Under the pieces are notes generated by a model, which ran no database searches, had not been told where the DNA came from, and saw only the letters and a list, made by a program, of their open reading frames with translations. From NCBI RefSeq assembly GCF_036670015.1, contig NZ_CP137636.1:3822501-3886500 (forward strand): a stretch of 64,000 nt of DNA, given 5' to 3'. This document shows, piece after piece, positions 52,588 through 62,221 of the stretch. A program made the translations under genes and the position numbers. The stretch is from Niallia sp. XMNu-256. GTDB taxonomy: Bacteria > Bacillota > Bacilli > Bacillales > Cytobacillaceae. The stretch's first letter is position 1. The number at the start of each line of letters is the position of its first letter.

Positions 52588-52823
52588 AATCACCTCCCTT
52601 ATAGATACAACCATTCAGTACTCTCTTTGAAAGTTATTTTTTAAACCTATTTGTGATCACTTGAACAATAATAATCGAAAGGAAAGGCATTAGTCAGTCG
52701 TTCATTTTATCCACCTGTATGTAAGCGTTGTCAAATTAATTACCTTATAGACTACCAACCTTTGGCTCAGAACCACCACCTTGTTCTTTATTAACCAAAA
52801 ATAAATATATCGGAGTGTGTAGA

Positions 52824-53366
52824 TTGATAAAATCCTATATTATTAATTGTAAAACTTCAGCATTGTTCTCTTATTTTTATAATGGCTATGAGTATTCACA
52901 AGTTATTGAAGGTGACCTCAGTTTTCTCGTCAGTCAATCCCCGAATGAAATCGTAAAAGCCTCTTTCCTTTATGCCGGTCATGAACTGAATGGAGCGATA
53001 AAGTCCTCTCGATCGATTTTAAAGGGAAGAAATAAACTCCCTGTTGCCTTATCCGCACAACAGAATATCATCCTCATCAGATGTAATTCAAAGAAGGATG
53101 GAACCATGTGGCTTGTCCAATCCCATATTTATGACATTGAACCCCTCCCACCTAATCAAACCATTGTCCATCTAATAGGAGGACATTCCCTGATTATTGA
53201 TGTCAATACCGACAGACTCCAAAATAGACAAAACCAAGCAACCTTTTTACGTACTACCCTTTTGGAACGGTCCAAGATGGAAAAAAATATGATCTTTCTA
53301 TATGAAAAGGAGAAAAGCATCCTGCTTGTAAAAGAAGAGGGGCAGATAAATTTTACTGAGAAATAA
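52824..53366 (+). CDS. ComK-family transcription factor paralogue, copy 2
   Basis: 180 residues; TTG at 52824 chosen with GGAG eight bases upstream. Clearly homologous to the 26976 protein (YSQVIEGDLSFLVSQSPNEIVKASF; LPVALSAQQNIILIRC; WLVQSHI), and through it to ComK. Stands alone. Two divergent ComK paralogues in one window are unusual; known Bacillaceae carry ComK1/ComK2 at most. Confidence 0.75.
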   Translation: MIKSYIINCKTSALFSYFYNGYEYSQVIEGDLSFLVSQSPNEIVKASFLYAGHELNGAIKSSRSILKGRNKLPVALSAQQNIILIRCNSKKDGTMWLVQSHIYDIEPLPPNQTIVHLIGGHSLIIDVNTDRLQNRQNQATFLRTTLLERSKMEKNMIFLYEKEKSILLVKEEGQINFTEK

Positions 53367-53409
53367 GATGTGAAGCACTTGAACGTTTTTAACGTTACTC
53401 TGGTCAGGT

Positions 53410-53434
53410 TTTTTCGGGGCGTTACCCTGATCGG
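53410..53434 (+). repeat. family-2 repeat, degenerate
   Basis: TTTTTCGGGGCGTTACC CTGATCGG shortly after the ComK paralogue. Confidence 0.55.
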
Positions 53435-53763
53435 TGTATAGGGAGCAAACGAATCAGTGATTCTTAGACCTTATAAAGATTAAGCGATAAGTAGGCCTAG
53501 AAACAAAAGATTCGATATACAGCATGAAAACAATGGAATAGATACATTGAGCTAGAGCCTATAATCGACCTTATCTATAGGACCTCATGAATCACGAAAC
53601 ACAACTTATCCTTTTATGTTGAAAAAAGGGAATTTTCCGGAAAACCCTTTGACAAATTCAGCACAATTATAAAAACCTGCCTATAATCATCGTAAAACTT
53701 TGGCTTAAATGGTAACTTAAAACTATGCCAATTTTCTTAATAAAAAAAGAAGGCGCGTTCAAT

Positions 53764-53997
53764 ATGATGAAAGAATACATAGACATCGAGATCATCAATC
53801 ATTATGATTACAAGGGAAAAGAGTGCCACGTAGAGCTCTTTTATACAGAGGGAGAGTATATTGAAGCCTTTGCCTCATTCCAAATTGATGTAGATATGGA
53901 AACCGACGACATGGTCGGAGTAGGAGACGATTTGGATAAAAACAAAAAAAGGACAATCGTAAGAGCAATTGAGCACTTGCATTCGGAGTTTAGTTAA
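53764..53997 (+). CDS. 77-aa acidic protein, unknown function
   Basis: Start at the ATGATG at 53764, with AAGGCG upstream. Acidic, one-domain appearance (EIINHYDYKGKECHVELFYTE; DMETDDMVGVGDDLDKNK). No family recognised. Independent of its neighbours. Confidence 0.55.
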   Translation: MMKEYIDIEIINHYDYKGKECHVELFYTEGEYIEAFASFQIDVDMETDDMVGVGDDLDKNKKRTIVRAIEHLHSEFS

Positions 53998-54454
53998 CTA
54001 TATTACCAAATGCTTTTGTACAGAGACTTGCGACGTGTGTAGAGTTCCTACATTTCTTTAAGTGGTCCTCTCCTGTGGGCCTTGTACTTTTGATAGTATT
54101 TGATCAAGCGAGCACAGTTATTAGATCCGGGCGCAAATTCGATAAGGCAAAATTTGATTAATACGCATGTATCTTTTATAAAAGACTTATGGGAAGTTAC
54201 ATATACCCTTCACGTGCAACTTCCCATTCCTTTGTGTATAACATAATTAGTATTGCCCCGTTTTGATCACTACGAGTAGTTTCAGAACATGAATTTGAGC
54301 CAGAACGATCACTTGAAAAGTGAGAAACTTCATGATTGTACAATGACGACGAATGGCAAAATACGCAAAATGATGTAAAACATTCAGCAAACGATTGTAA
54401 AGGAACAGACACAAAAAATGTTTTCATACATTAATGAACTAAAGTAAAAGGACT
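53998..54454. other. gene-free region
   Basis: No coding sequence accepted. The frame 54197-54427 on the minus strand has no ribosome binding site and a Ser/Cys-rich shadow-like composition. Confidence 0.45.
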
Positions 54455-54504
54455 GGAAATTACCCGTCCAGCTGCTATATAAAACAACCTAGCGGGTATC
54501 CTTA

Positions 54505-55200
<696 letters not shown>

Positions 55201-55427
55201 TAAACGGGAACCAAAACTAATGACATTAGCCCCCTCTAGATGAAGGTTCACAAAAGGCCCATCACATTATGAGTCTTTGTTCTCTGACTGAATTTGTCGT
55301 AAATTCTTTATAAAAGATACTAAAACATGAAAAATGAACCTGTTCCTACGTCCCTATCTTATCCATACTTTGGTAAATCTGTAAAATATTATGGGAAATT
55401 GTAGTTCTTTAGATAAAATTTCATGGT

Positions 55428-55475
55428 ATAATAGTCATTGATAATATAATCACAGTGAAAAGTATATAAAGTCCT
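55428..55475 (+). promoter_or_regulatory. promoter/leader block of peptide gene 4
   Basis: GGTATAATAGTCATTGATAA then TATAATCACAGTG and GTATATAAAGT, matching the block in front of the GH16 operon (33940-34000). The three cassette copies share TATAATTAATAA-type and AGTGAAAA parts only. Confidence 0.6.
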
Positions 55476-55504
55476 ATATTTTAAAAATGAAAGGGGTACG
55501 TTTG

Positions 55505-55633
55505 ATGCCATTAATTGAAATGAGGGAAGTTTTTACTCTATTAAAACTAATTGGGATTAAACTTTTTAAATCAAGTGAAGGTCAAATTTATATAAAGGTT
55601 TGGAATAATCCACGAAGAAGACTCTTTCGATAG
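55505..55633 (+). CDS. MPLIEM-family cationic peptide, copy 4 (diverged)
   Basis: 42 residues, ATG at 55505 with AAAGGGG upstream. Reads MPLIEMREVFTLLKLIG, then IKLFKSSEGQIYIKVW and NNPRRRLFR. About two-thirds identical to copies 1-3, with conservative changes (Lys to Arg, Val to Ile, Phe to Tyr) as expected for a protein under selection. Located just outside the 3' end of the lasso cluster, on the opposite strand. Confidence 0.72.
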   Translation: MPLIEMREVFTLLKLIGIKLFKSSEGQIYIKVWNNPRRRLFR

Positions 55634-55849
55634 GATCATGTTTATTACCTCAAACGCATAAAATCCAAATTTAAGATATGCAACTTCTAATTATTTGAAC
55701 TCATCTATCATTCTTATCTTCATATGTTAGTTTACTAGTGTTGCTAAAATTAAAATTCTTAGATTCATACGATCTTAAATAAGAAATACTCTTCAATACG
55801 CAAGGCCCATCTAAATCAGTGGGGCCTTTGCACTTATATTTAAAAAGAT
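55634..55849. other. short intergenic region with terminator
   Basis: GCAAGGCCC / GGGCCTTTGC hairpin at 55800-55835 follows peptide gene 4; nothing else seen. Confidence 0.55.
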
Positions 55850-55888
55850 AAAAAAACGAAAAAGAAGCACGGAAATGGTGCTTCTTTT
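55850..55888 (-). terminator. terminator of the lasso peptide operon
   Basis: AAAAGAAGCAC / GTGCTTCTTTT followed by TTCGTTTTTTTATC on the minus strand, 75 bases past the exporter stop. Confidence 0.85.
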
Positions 55889-55964
55889 ATTCATTCCTTA
55901 TAGCAGCCTTTTTCATTATACAGGTAAAAAAATAAGCGATAACGGCCTCTTCATATACTATATG

Positions 55965-57758
55965 TTAAACATTCTGTGAAAAAGGATTTTCCAGGGCGTC
56001 CCTGTGGCCATCCCTATTTAGACGGTGGACCCCTCCACGTACTTGGACAATTTGGCCTTGATCGATGGTGAGGACTTGATCGGCATTCTGGATGGTGGTT
56101 AGACGGTGGGCGATGATGATGATGGTCATTTTTCCTTTTAGTTTATCGATGGCGTTCTGAATTTTGGCTTCATTTTCTGTGTCTAGGGCGCTGGTAGCTT
56201 CGTCCAAAACCAAGATGGACGGTTTTCGTAAAATGGCTCTAGCTAGTACAAGACGCTGCCTTTCTCCTCCAGACAAGCGGATCCCACGATCCCCAATGAA
56301 AGTATCCAGCCCTTGAGGGAGCTCTTTGACAAAATCAGCCGCTGCCGCAAATTCCAGTGCTTCCCAAATCCTTTCTTCACTCACATTCGAATCAATGATT
56401 ATTAAATTTTCTCGGATCGTTGCATTGAATAGGAAAGGATCTTGAGGAATATAGCTAATCGATTTTCGCAGTGCCAGCAGTCGATCACTTGTAAGAGGGG
56501 TCCCATCAATCTTGACTACTCCCCGATCAGGCTGATTTAACCCCATTAATAGATCAATTAACGTACTTTTTCCCGCTCCAGATTTCCCGACGATCGCTGT
56601 CATTTGATTAGCTGGGATATGGATATTGATATCTTTCAAGGCATATGTATTTTTATTGCTTTCATATTTAAAATACACATGATGACAACTCAAGCCCTCC
56701 TTCAACTCAATCGGCACGATCTTTTCATAATCAAGATTGTGTAACTCTTTTGCTTCCATACTTTCAGTTTGTAAATCAAGCATTCCTTTAAAGGACGGAA
56801 TTGTGGATCCGATTTGCTCTAGAGTGGATTGAATCCCCGTCAACCGTGGCCATAGCCTTGAAAAAATGACTGTAATCATCATAACTTGTGCCGGCTGAGC
56901 AGTGAACATCTTAATCGCAAAAAACACAAACGCAGCAATTAAGAAGGACGATACCACCTTGAAGATCAACTGGGAGGATGTATTTAACGTCGTTAATTGA
57001 ATCCGATTCTGTTCCATCTTTTTACTTAGAGAGAGAAACCAATTCAAATGAACGTCCTCTAATGAATTACTCTTAATATCCTTCATTCCATTAAATTGAT
57101 CGGTCATTCCTGCTAAGTAGGTTTGAGTTAACTCAAAGCTTTCCTTCCCCAGCTCCTGTGAACGTTTCCTAATTTTCCTTAATAAAAAAATAAGAATGAA
57201 TCCAAAAAATAAGATAAAACTGGTCATCGTAACCGATAAATAAAATGCCAAACAGATTTGAATGGCAGTAAAAATAAGCGAGGATACAAAGTGCAGAAAT
57301 AAGTGCACACCCGCGCTCACACGAAAGATTTCATTGGTCATAATGTTAATAATATCTGATTTTCTTTTTCTTAAATAAAATGGCCAATCCGCTTGTAGTA
57401 AATTTTTATACGTTTCTTCCCGTAAATGGCGAATAAACCCCTGCTCAATTCTTGCTCCTAAAATAGTTTGACTCCGTTTGAAAATACTTTGTCCTATCAT
57501 TAATAAAACGTATACGCCTAATATGATTATAAGGGCAATTGTTTCTGGAATACCCGAAAATAAGGTATTCACCCAGTCTAAAAATGGAAGATCCTTTGTA
57601 CTAAATTCCATCATTCCTGTTAAAGCAATTAACGGGATAATCAAGAAAATTCCTACACTTTCCAGCAAACCAATGGCCAACATACAGATAAGATTAAAAT
57701 AAAGCGTTTTTCCTGCAAAGTTGTGTATTTTCTTTGTAAAATACAAAAGATGCTTCAA
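55965..57758 (-). CDS. lasso peptide exporter, ABC transporter (D protein)
   Basis: About 597 residues; start set to the TTG at 57758 (GGGGG upstream). Six-helix membrane domain (~15-310), then an ATPase domain with Walker A GKSGAGKSTLIDLLMG, LSGGERQRLVLARAILR signature, Walker B ILVLDEATSALD and H-loop IIIAHRLTT. Exporter and immunity component of the lasso cluster, homologous to PadeD/McjD. The last ~16 residues (NRDGHRDALENPFSQNV) are translated from a family-2 repeat, so the natural C-terminus has been replaced. Confidence 0.9.
   Translation of the reverse strand: MKHLLYFTKKIHNFAGKTLYFNLICMLAIGLLESVGIFLIIPLIALTGMMEFSTKDLPFLDWVNTLFSGIPETIALIIILGVYVLLMIGQSIFKRSQTILGARIEQGFIRHLREETYKNLLQADWPFYLRKRKSDIINIMTNEIFRVSAGVHLFLHFVSSLIFTAIQICLAFYLSVTMTSFILFFGFILIFLLRKIRKRSQELGKESFELTQTYLAGMTDQFNGMKDIKSNSLEDVHLNWFLSLSKKMEQNRIQLTTLNTSSQLIFKVVSSFLIAAFVFFAIKMFTAQPAQVMMITVIFSRLWPRLTGIQSTLEQIGSTIPSFKGMLDLQTESMEAKELHNLDYEKIVPIELKEGLSCHHVYFKYESNKNTYALKDINIHIPANQMTAIVGKSGAGKSTLIDLLMGLNQPDRGVVKIDGTPLTSDRLLALRKSISYIPQDPFLFNATIRENLIIIDSNVSEERIWEALEFAAAADFVKELPQGLDTFIGDRGIRLSGGERQRLVLARAILRKPSILVLDEATSALDTENEAKIQNAIDKLKGKMTIIIIAHRLTTIQNADQVLTIDQGQIVQVRGGVHRLNRDGHRDALENPFSQNV
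55966..56010 (+). repeat. family-2 repeat inside the 3' end of the exporter gene
   Basis: AAACATTCTGTGAAAAAGG then ATTTTCCAGGGCGTCCC TGTGGCC; long form as at 1136-1180. Confidence 0.75.
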
Positions 57759-57807
57759 AGCCGATCCCCCTAGCACAAACTTGTCCCTGCTCTATCATTG
57801 TTCCATC

Positions 57808-58266
57808 TCAACGGTTCCCATTTCCCTTGGCGAATTTCGCTATAACCGAAAATTGATTCATTTCTTCAGCACCGGAAATATAATAAGGTCCGCTACGTAA
57901 CCAAGCATGCGCAATCATACCTCCCTTTTCATTCTTCGCTGTACCTAAGTAAAGCGTGCTTTCAATGTTCCGCTTCTCCAGCATTCTCATGCCAGCAATC
58001 GCTTTAACAAGACATTCGCTCTCCCAAAATGTATACCTACTCATAAGGTGAATCGCCCGAGAAACCCTAGCCAAGTCTGCATTTTTGGATTCATTCGTTG
58101 CAAAAGACGTCTCTCTCATCGATTCACCAAGGGAAGGAGCCACTTTTGAAAAGGGAACACTCTTCAGATAACGGGCCTTGGCTAAATGAACATAAGCTTC
58201 TAGTAACAGCCATTTCGTTTTCCTATCTAACTTTAAAAAGGTTTTCAGTTTCCTTAAAACGCTCAT
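57808..58266 (-). CDS. lasso peptide leader peptidase (B2, transglutaminase-like Cys protease)
   Basis: About 152 residues from ATG 58266 (GGAGG upstream). Catalytic Cys in FWESECLVKAIAGMRML and His in MIAHAWLRSG; the family third residue, an acid downstream, is probably in the GAEEMNQ segment. Helical N-terminus typical of split B2. Removes the leader before Gly1 of the core once B1 has presented the precursor. Confidence 0.88.
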   Translation of the reverse strand: MSVLRKLKTFLKLDRKTKWLLLEAYVHLAKARYLKSVPFSKVAPSLGESMRETSFATNESKNADLARVSRAIHLMSRYTFWESECLVKAIAGMRMLEKRNIESTLYLGTAKNEKGGMIAHAWLRSGPYYISGAEEMNQFSVIAKFAKGNGNR

Positions 58267-58296
58267 GTCGTCCTCCAAGTCCTAAAACATCCACTA

Positions 58297-58605
58297 CTAG
58301 GAATTATCGGCTTCTCTTTTTTTACTAATGAGGCCTGCATCCATTAATTCATTAAGAAAAGAGAGAACTTGTTCCTCGCACTCCTTTGGCTCGACTTCAT
58401 ATCGGGACAGCAATTGAGAAACTAACTCTTGAGTAGAAATCGGTTCTTTCATCAGATCCCAAATAGCTCCTCCTATTTCTCCCAAATTGTAGTATTTTCC
58501 ATTTTCAATGCTTAGCATTACTTTTTCCCCATCCATATCACTGACGATATTTCCTGGGTTTTGGACGAAAATTTCGTCTCCTGAAATATTCTGAGTTTTA
58601 GACAT
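58297..58605 (-). CDS. PqqD-like leader-binding protein (lasso B1)
   Basis: 102 residues. The ATG at 58605 overlaps the kinase gene end by 8 bases. PqqD/RRE fold: NPGNIVSDMDGEKVMLSIENG, YYNLGEIGGAIWDLM and SQLLSRYEVEP. Binds the leader peptide and delivers the precursor to the peptidase and cyclase. Small helical protein; fully in line with the split B1/B2 layout of Gram-positive lasso clusters. Confidence 0.9.
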   Translation of the reverse strand: MSKTQNISGDEIFVQNPGNIVSDMDGEKVMLSIENGKYYNLGEIGGAIWDLMKEPISTQELVSQLLSRYEVEPKECEEQVLSFLNELMDAGLISKKREADNS

Positions 58606-59536
58606 TGATAATTTTCTCCACCTTTAATGTTCGTAAAATAAGATCAGCTAGATCATGGGCCGTGAACTTTTCTGCTGGACGGCGTAATTGATAAAAGTCC
58701 ACTTTACTAGCCAGTTTCGAAGTCGTTTGAAAATGCCATTCCATTAAACCGGAACGCTCAAGAAAGAAATTACGGTATGTATGGTGATACAATCTAAAAA
58801 TTCTTTCCAGACTTTCAATTGGCAGCATCTCAACTTCTTGAATATCCTTCTTGACCAATTCAAAAATTCCAGCAAGCGCAAGCGGTGTATCCGCAAACTG
58901 AGATAAAACAGGAACGGCAAATTTATCTTCCCGATCAATGAGCGGTTGATAGTCCACTCTGTCCATACCAAAATGATGTAAGCTTTTCAACCATAATTTT
59001 TGCTGCGGATAGGATGGCGTAACATATGGTCGATTGTTGTCAGTGAACGAAACAGCAATCACATCATCGGTTAAAAGCTTGAAGCCTTTTTTCAGGAATG
59101 CCGAGGCAAGGGTTGATTTTCCAGCACCCGAATCACCAACAATCGCATAAGCTTTTCCATCTATGGCGACTACACTTCCGTGCAGAGGAAGGATTTTTCT
59201 TTGCATAAGAATGGCGCCCATGCAGGTACCTAGAATCCAAAGACGAGCAATATCCTCTTCATAATCCTTTAATGGCGATACAGTAATTTGACAGCCTTCT
59301 TTAATGGAAAATATCGCTATATTTGGGAGCTGGAACATAACCATGCCCTTATCAATAACAAATGGATTCCCCTCATTCGAGCATTCTAACCACTGCTTTG
59401 ACAAGTCTCCCTTTACTATTTCTATATCTATTACATCTACCATTCCATCAATCTGTAATAATTCCGGCAGCGTAATTTCACTACTAAGTATCAAGCCAAA
59501 AGCTCTATAGTTTACCTTGTGCTGTCTGTTTTTCAT
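58598..59536 (-). CDS. HPr-kinase-like lasso peptide tailoring kinase (PadeK-like)
   Basis: About 312 residues from ATG 59536 (GGAG seven bases upstream). HprK/P C-terminal domain with P-loop AIVGDSGAGKSTLASAFLKKG and GFKLLTDDVIAV. In the paeninodin cluster PadeK phosphorylates the side chain of the C-terminal Ser of the precursor. The precursor here also ends in Ser, so the same modification is predicted. The gene sits 235 bases after the precursor gene and is coupled to B1 by overlap. Confidence 0.88.
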   Translation of the reverse strand: MKNRQHKVNYRAFGLILSSEITLPELLQIDGMVDVIDIEIVKGDLSKQWLECSNEGNPFVIDKGMVMFQLPNIAIFSIKEGCQITVSPLKDYEEDIARLWILGTCMGAILMQRKILPLHGSVVAIDGKAYAIVGDSGAGKSTLASAFLKKGFKLLTDDVIAVSFTDNNRPYVTPSYPQQKLWLKSLHHFGMDRVDYQPLIDREDKFAVPVLSQFADTPLALAGIFELVKKDIQEVEMLPIESLERIFRLYHHTYRNFFLERSGLMEWHFQTTSKLASKVDFYQLRRPAEKFTAHDLADLILRTLKVEKIINV

Positions 59537-59655
59537 ATCAACACTCCATTTTGACAACGTTAGGTGACGTTATATAAAATAAAATTTCCACAAGTGAGAC
59601 TTTCCTCATCCTCACTGATGGTTTGTTAAACTAATCAAGTTTTTACAAGCAGTCG

Positions 59656-59719
59656 CCCCCGCCTACAAATCTACTTATCTATTCGTTGTAAGTCTAAAGG
59701 CAGGGGTCTCTCTCTGCCT
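59656..59719 (-). terminator. stem-loops between precursor and kinase genes
   Basis: On the minus strand AGGCGGGGG (59656-59664) can pair with CCCCTGCCT (59698-59706), and a short AGGCAG/CTGCCT hairpin overlaps it. No T run, so partial termination or an mRNA-stabilising stem is more likely than full termination, giving more precursor than enzymes. Confidence 0.45.
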
Positions 59720-59770
59720 GTTAGGATCTAACAAATACCATACAACAACTTCCGGCTGTACACCTTTCTG

Positions 59771-59920
59771 TTAGCTGCCAATTAAAGGCATACCTTTCCC
59801 ATCCGTTGGGATAGTGTCCCCCTGATTCCACGAAGCATCAAAAGAAGTATAGTTTGTACCACCCATTGTTTCATTCACGTCAAGTACCTCTAGTACTGGT
59901 TTTTTCCATTCTTTCTTCAT
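59771..59920 (-). CDS. lasso peptide precursor, paeninodin-like
   Basis: 49 residues, ATG at 59920 with AAAGGAGGTG eight bases upstream. Leader residues 1-19 read MKKEWKKPVLEVLDVNETM, matching the paeninodin leader MKKQYSKPSLEVLDV..TM and carrying the conserved Thr at -2. The core begins at Gly20: GGTNYTSFD, so Gly1 of the core and Asp9 are placed to form the nine-membered isopeptide ring. The tail is 21 residues long (ASWNQGDTIPTDGKGMPLIGS) and ends in Ser49, the predicted phosphorylation site. The gene lies directly after the cyclase gene (14-base gap) and before the kinase. Confidence 0.9.
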   Translation of the reverse strand: MKKEWKKPVLEVLDVNETMGGTNYTSFDASWNQGDTIPTDGKGMPLIGS

Positions 59921-59934
59921 TGTTTTCACCTCCT

Positions 59935-61875
59935 TTAAAGGAACCTGTTTAAAAAGCGTCCAATCACAAGGGTACGTAATAAAATAGTATAATCATCATG
60001 CATATAGTAGTTTTGTCGCGGACCTTTCCCACCTGTTTTTAAGGCAGAGCTTAGAACCCGCGGATCGATAAACTCTACTATTCTTTCATCTGTGCTTAAT
60101 TGCTTGACTTCCTCAATAAAAGAACTCCAATTCGGAGTCATCCGATGAACCCAATCAGCACCTTGAACGCCGCGTACATGTTGGTTTAATCGAACAGAAT
60201 TAGGCAATATATTTTTTGTTGCTCTTCTCACTAAAGCACGATCATAGCCGTTTTGTATATATTGTTCTTCCGGAAGGGATAAACAAAAACGGATAACCTG
60301 TATATCATTCGTTGGATCCCGTTTCCACAAGCCATATCGTAAGGACAACTTACAGTCAAGGGTGTGACCTGCATTCCAATGAAATGCATCTTCGAACAGA
60401 ATTCTTCTCTGTGTAATAAAATCAGTTGGAGCAAACCAACCCGATTCATCTACCCCATACGGTTTTAGTTTGTTAAAGATATCGGTCCGCTCTGCAAAAG
60501 CTGGATTTATGAATCTAGTAGGTTGTTGACTTGTCCCGTTCGACTGTGTTTGATTAAGAAATGGGAAAGCTACCCCTGTGATATATTTTAACTGTCCTAG
60601 TCTAGATCCGCCTACATTTCGGTTATACTGCATGAACTCCCGATAAAAACGCAGCAGGTTAAACTGTTTTAATAGAAGGGCATAGTAGTCCATAGCAGAA
60701 CCCCAAGATATAGTGAAATTACCTTTCTCTCCATTGAGCAAAATCCCAACTTTTTCCTCGTGAGCTTTTTCAAATACACCATTTAACCAGAAAGAATTTT
60801 GCAAAAATTTAAAAGGGATTTCCATAATATCAAGAAGATTATCCAATTCTAAGTAGGTGTTTCTTCCTTCGAAAGCGCAGTAATGATCCGATATCCCTCC
60901 CACATACTCTACCGTTTCTTTGATAAAAGGCGTCTCATCAGGTAATAGGTGTTTAGGGGTGAAGTCGACAAAATCGCTTGGAGGAATATAACTGAAGGTG
61001 TGTAATGTTTTATTTTCTTCTTTCATTGCTTTAACAGCAAAGCCTACTACAGCACCAGAATCTAAGCCTCCACTTAAATAGGAACCAATAGAACGATGGG
61101 TTCTTAGTCTGGAATTCACTGCCTTTTGAAAGACTTCCTGAAATGCTTCTACATACTCATTATTTGACTTAAGTCTTAGTTGCTCCTTCGGAAGAAAAGT
61201 ACCATATTTAGAGCATTTGATTTCTGTTTCCGTAATCACAATGGTATGAAATGGCGGCAGTTGCTCTATATGGTGATACGGAGTCATTTGTCCATCGACT
61301 GTATCCGTCATACCTGCGATTGCCAAATATTGGGCCAACCATCGTTCATTTAATTCCTTCTTGACATTTGGCAAAGATAACAATGGTTCAATGGTTGTAC
61401 AAAAGACAAACCTCGACGAATCCCGATTGTAATAAAGGGTTCTATATCCTGAAGGATCCCTGGCTCCAAATAACTGTTGCTTGACTTCATCCCAAATCAT
61501 AAAAGCAAAATCACCAATTAAATGTTTAGGAGATTCTTCTCCCCACTTATAGTAAGAAAGAAGGATAAGTTCACTATCCGTGATAGATTTTTGATCGGTT
61601 GACTTAACCTGCAACTTTTCAAATAACTCTTTACGATTATCAATGATGGCATCAGTTGTAATGGCACATCCTCTTTCATGATCATAAAACGGAAGCCTCT
61701 CGCCTACAGACTCCGGTGTAATCCATTGGGCATGACAGCCTAGAAAAACTTTGTCTGAATACCATATTTGAACATCGTCTGCAGGGTACTTTTGCAGAGC
61801 TGACATTAACGTTTGACCATGTTGGCAGTTGATTGGTTCTCTATTTGTATGATAAATACCGGTAATTGCGCTCAT
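59935..61875 (-). CDS. lasso cyclase, asparagine synthetase-like (C protein)
   Basis: 646 residues, ATG at 61875 behind GGGGGAG. N-terminal glutamine-amidotransferase fold without the usual Cys2 (MSAITGIYH), as in other lasso cyclases, then the asparagine synthetase domain with PP-loop SYLSGGLDSGAV. It activates the Asp9 side chain as AMP ester and closes the ring with the freed Gly1 amine. First gene of the cyclase-precursor-kinase-B1-B2-exporter run. Confidence 0.93.
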   Translation of the reverse strand: MSAITGIYHTNREPINCQHGQTLMSALQKYPADDVQIWYSDKVFLGCHAQWITPESVGERLPFYDHERGCAITTDAIIDNRKELFEKLQVKSTDQKSITDSELILLSYYKWGEESPKHLIGDFAFMIWDEVKQQLFGARDPSGYRTLYYNRDSSRFVFCTTIEPLLSLPNVKKELNERWLAQYLAIAGMTDTVDGQMTPYHHIEQLPPFHTIVITETEIKCSKYGTFLPKEQLRLKSNNEYVEAFQEVFQKAVNSRLRTHRSIGSYLSGGLDSGAVVGFAVKAMKEENKTLHTFSYIPPSDFVDFTPKHLLPDETPFIKETVEYVGGISDHYCAFEGRNTYLELDNLLDIMEIPFKFLQNSFWLNGVFEKAHEEKVGILLNGEKGNFTISWGSAMDYYALLLKQFNLLRFYREFMQYNRNVGGSRLGQLKYITGVAFPFLNQTQSNGTSQQPTRFINPAFAERTDIFNKLKPYGVDESGWFAPTDFITQRRILFEDAFHWNAGHTLDCKLSLRYGLWKRDPTNDIQVIRFCLSLPEEQYIQNGYDRALVRRATKNILPNSVRLNQHVRGVQGADWVHRMTPNWSSFIEEVKQLSTDERIVEFIDPRVLSSALKTGGKGPRQNYYMHDDYTILLRTLVIGRFLNRFL

Positions 61876-62091
61876 GTTCTCCCCCAGAAGATGATTAATT
61901 ATGGTTAGTACTATAGTAACGTTATTTATGTTATCAAGTATTTAAATGTTCATTATAAAAGTTTCGACAATATAATTTAGTTTATCACATTTTTCCCCCA
62001 TGTCAATTAACTAGTTCTAACGATCTATAAAACTATTTACTCCATTTTTCTAAAAAACAATTAAAATTTCCAATGACAAAATAAAGCATAA
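61876..62091 (-). promoter_or_regulatory. probable promoter region of the lasso operon
   Basis: A TTGACA at 62001-62006 on the minus strand is followed by AT-rich TAAATT and TATATTG segments at non-ideal spacing. Bounded upstream by a strong terminator, so the operon promoter must lie here. Confidence 0.45.
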
Positions 62092-62141
62092 AGAAAAAAA
62101 AAGGATATGACCCCCAAAAAGTTTGGAATCATATCCTTTTT
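62092..62141 (-). terminator. terminator of the nucleotidyltransferase gene
   Basis: AAAAGGATATGA / TCATATCCTTTT followed by TTTTTTTTC on the minus strand. Separates gene N from the rest of the cluster. Confidence 0.88.
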
Positions 62142-62221
62142 AAAATTTTTAGTACCTGCAATTTCAGACAAATGCTTGGCCTAAATGAAATAATCATTTA
62201 TGTTCGAACTTTACACACTAT

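Noticed and set aside
54197-54427. 76-aa minus-strand frame
   Set aside because: Ser/Cys-rich composition, no ribosome binding site, no repeat or operon context.
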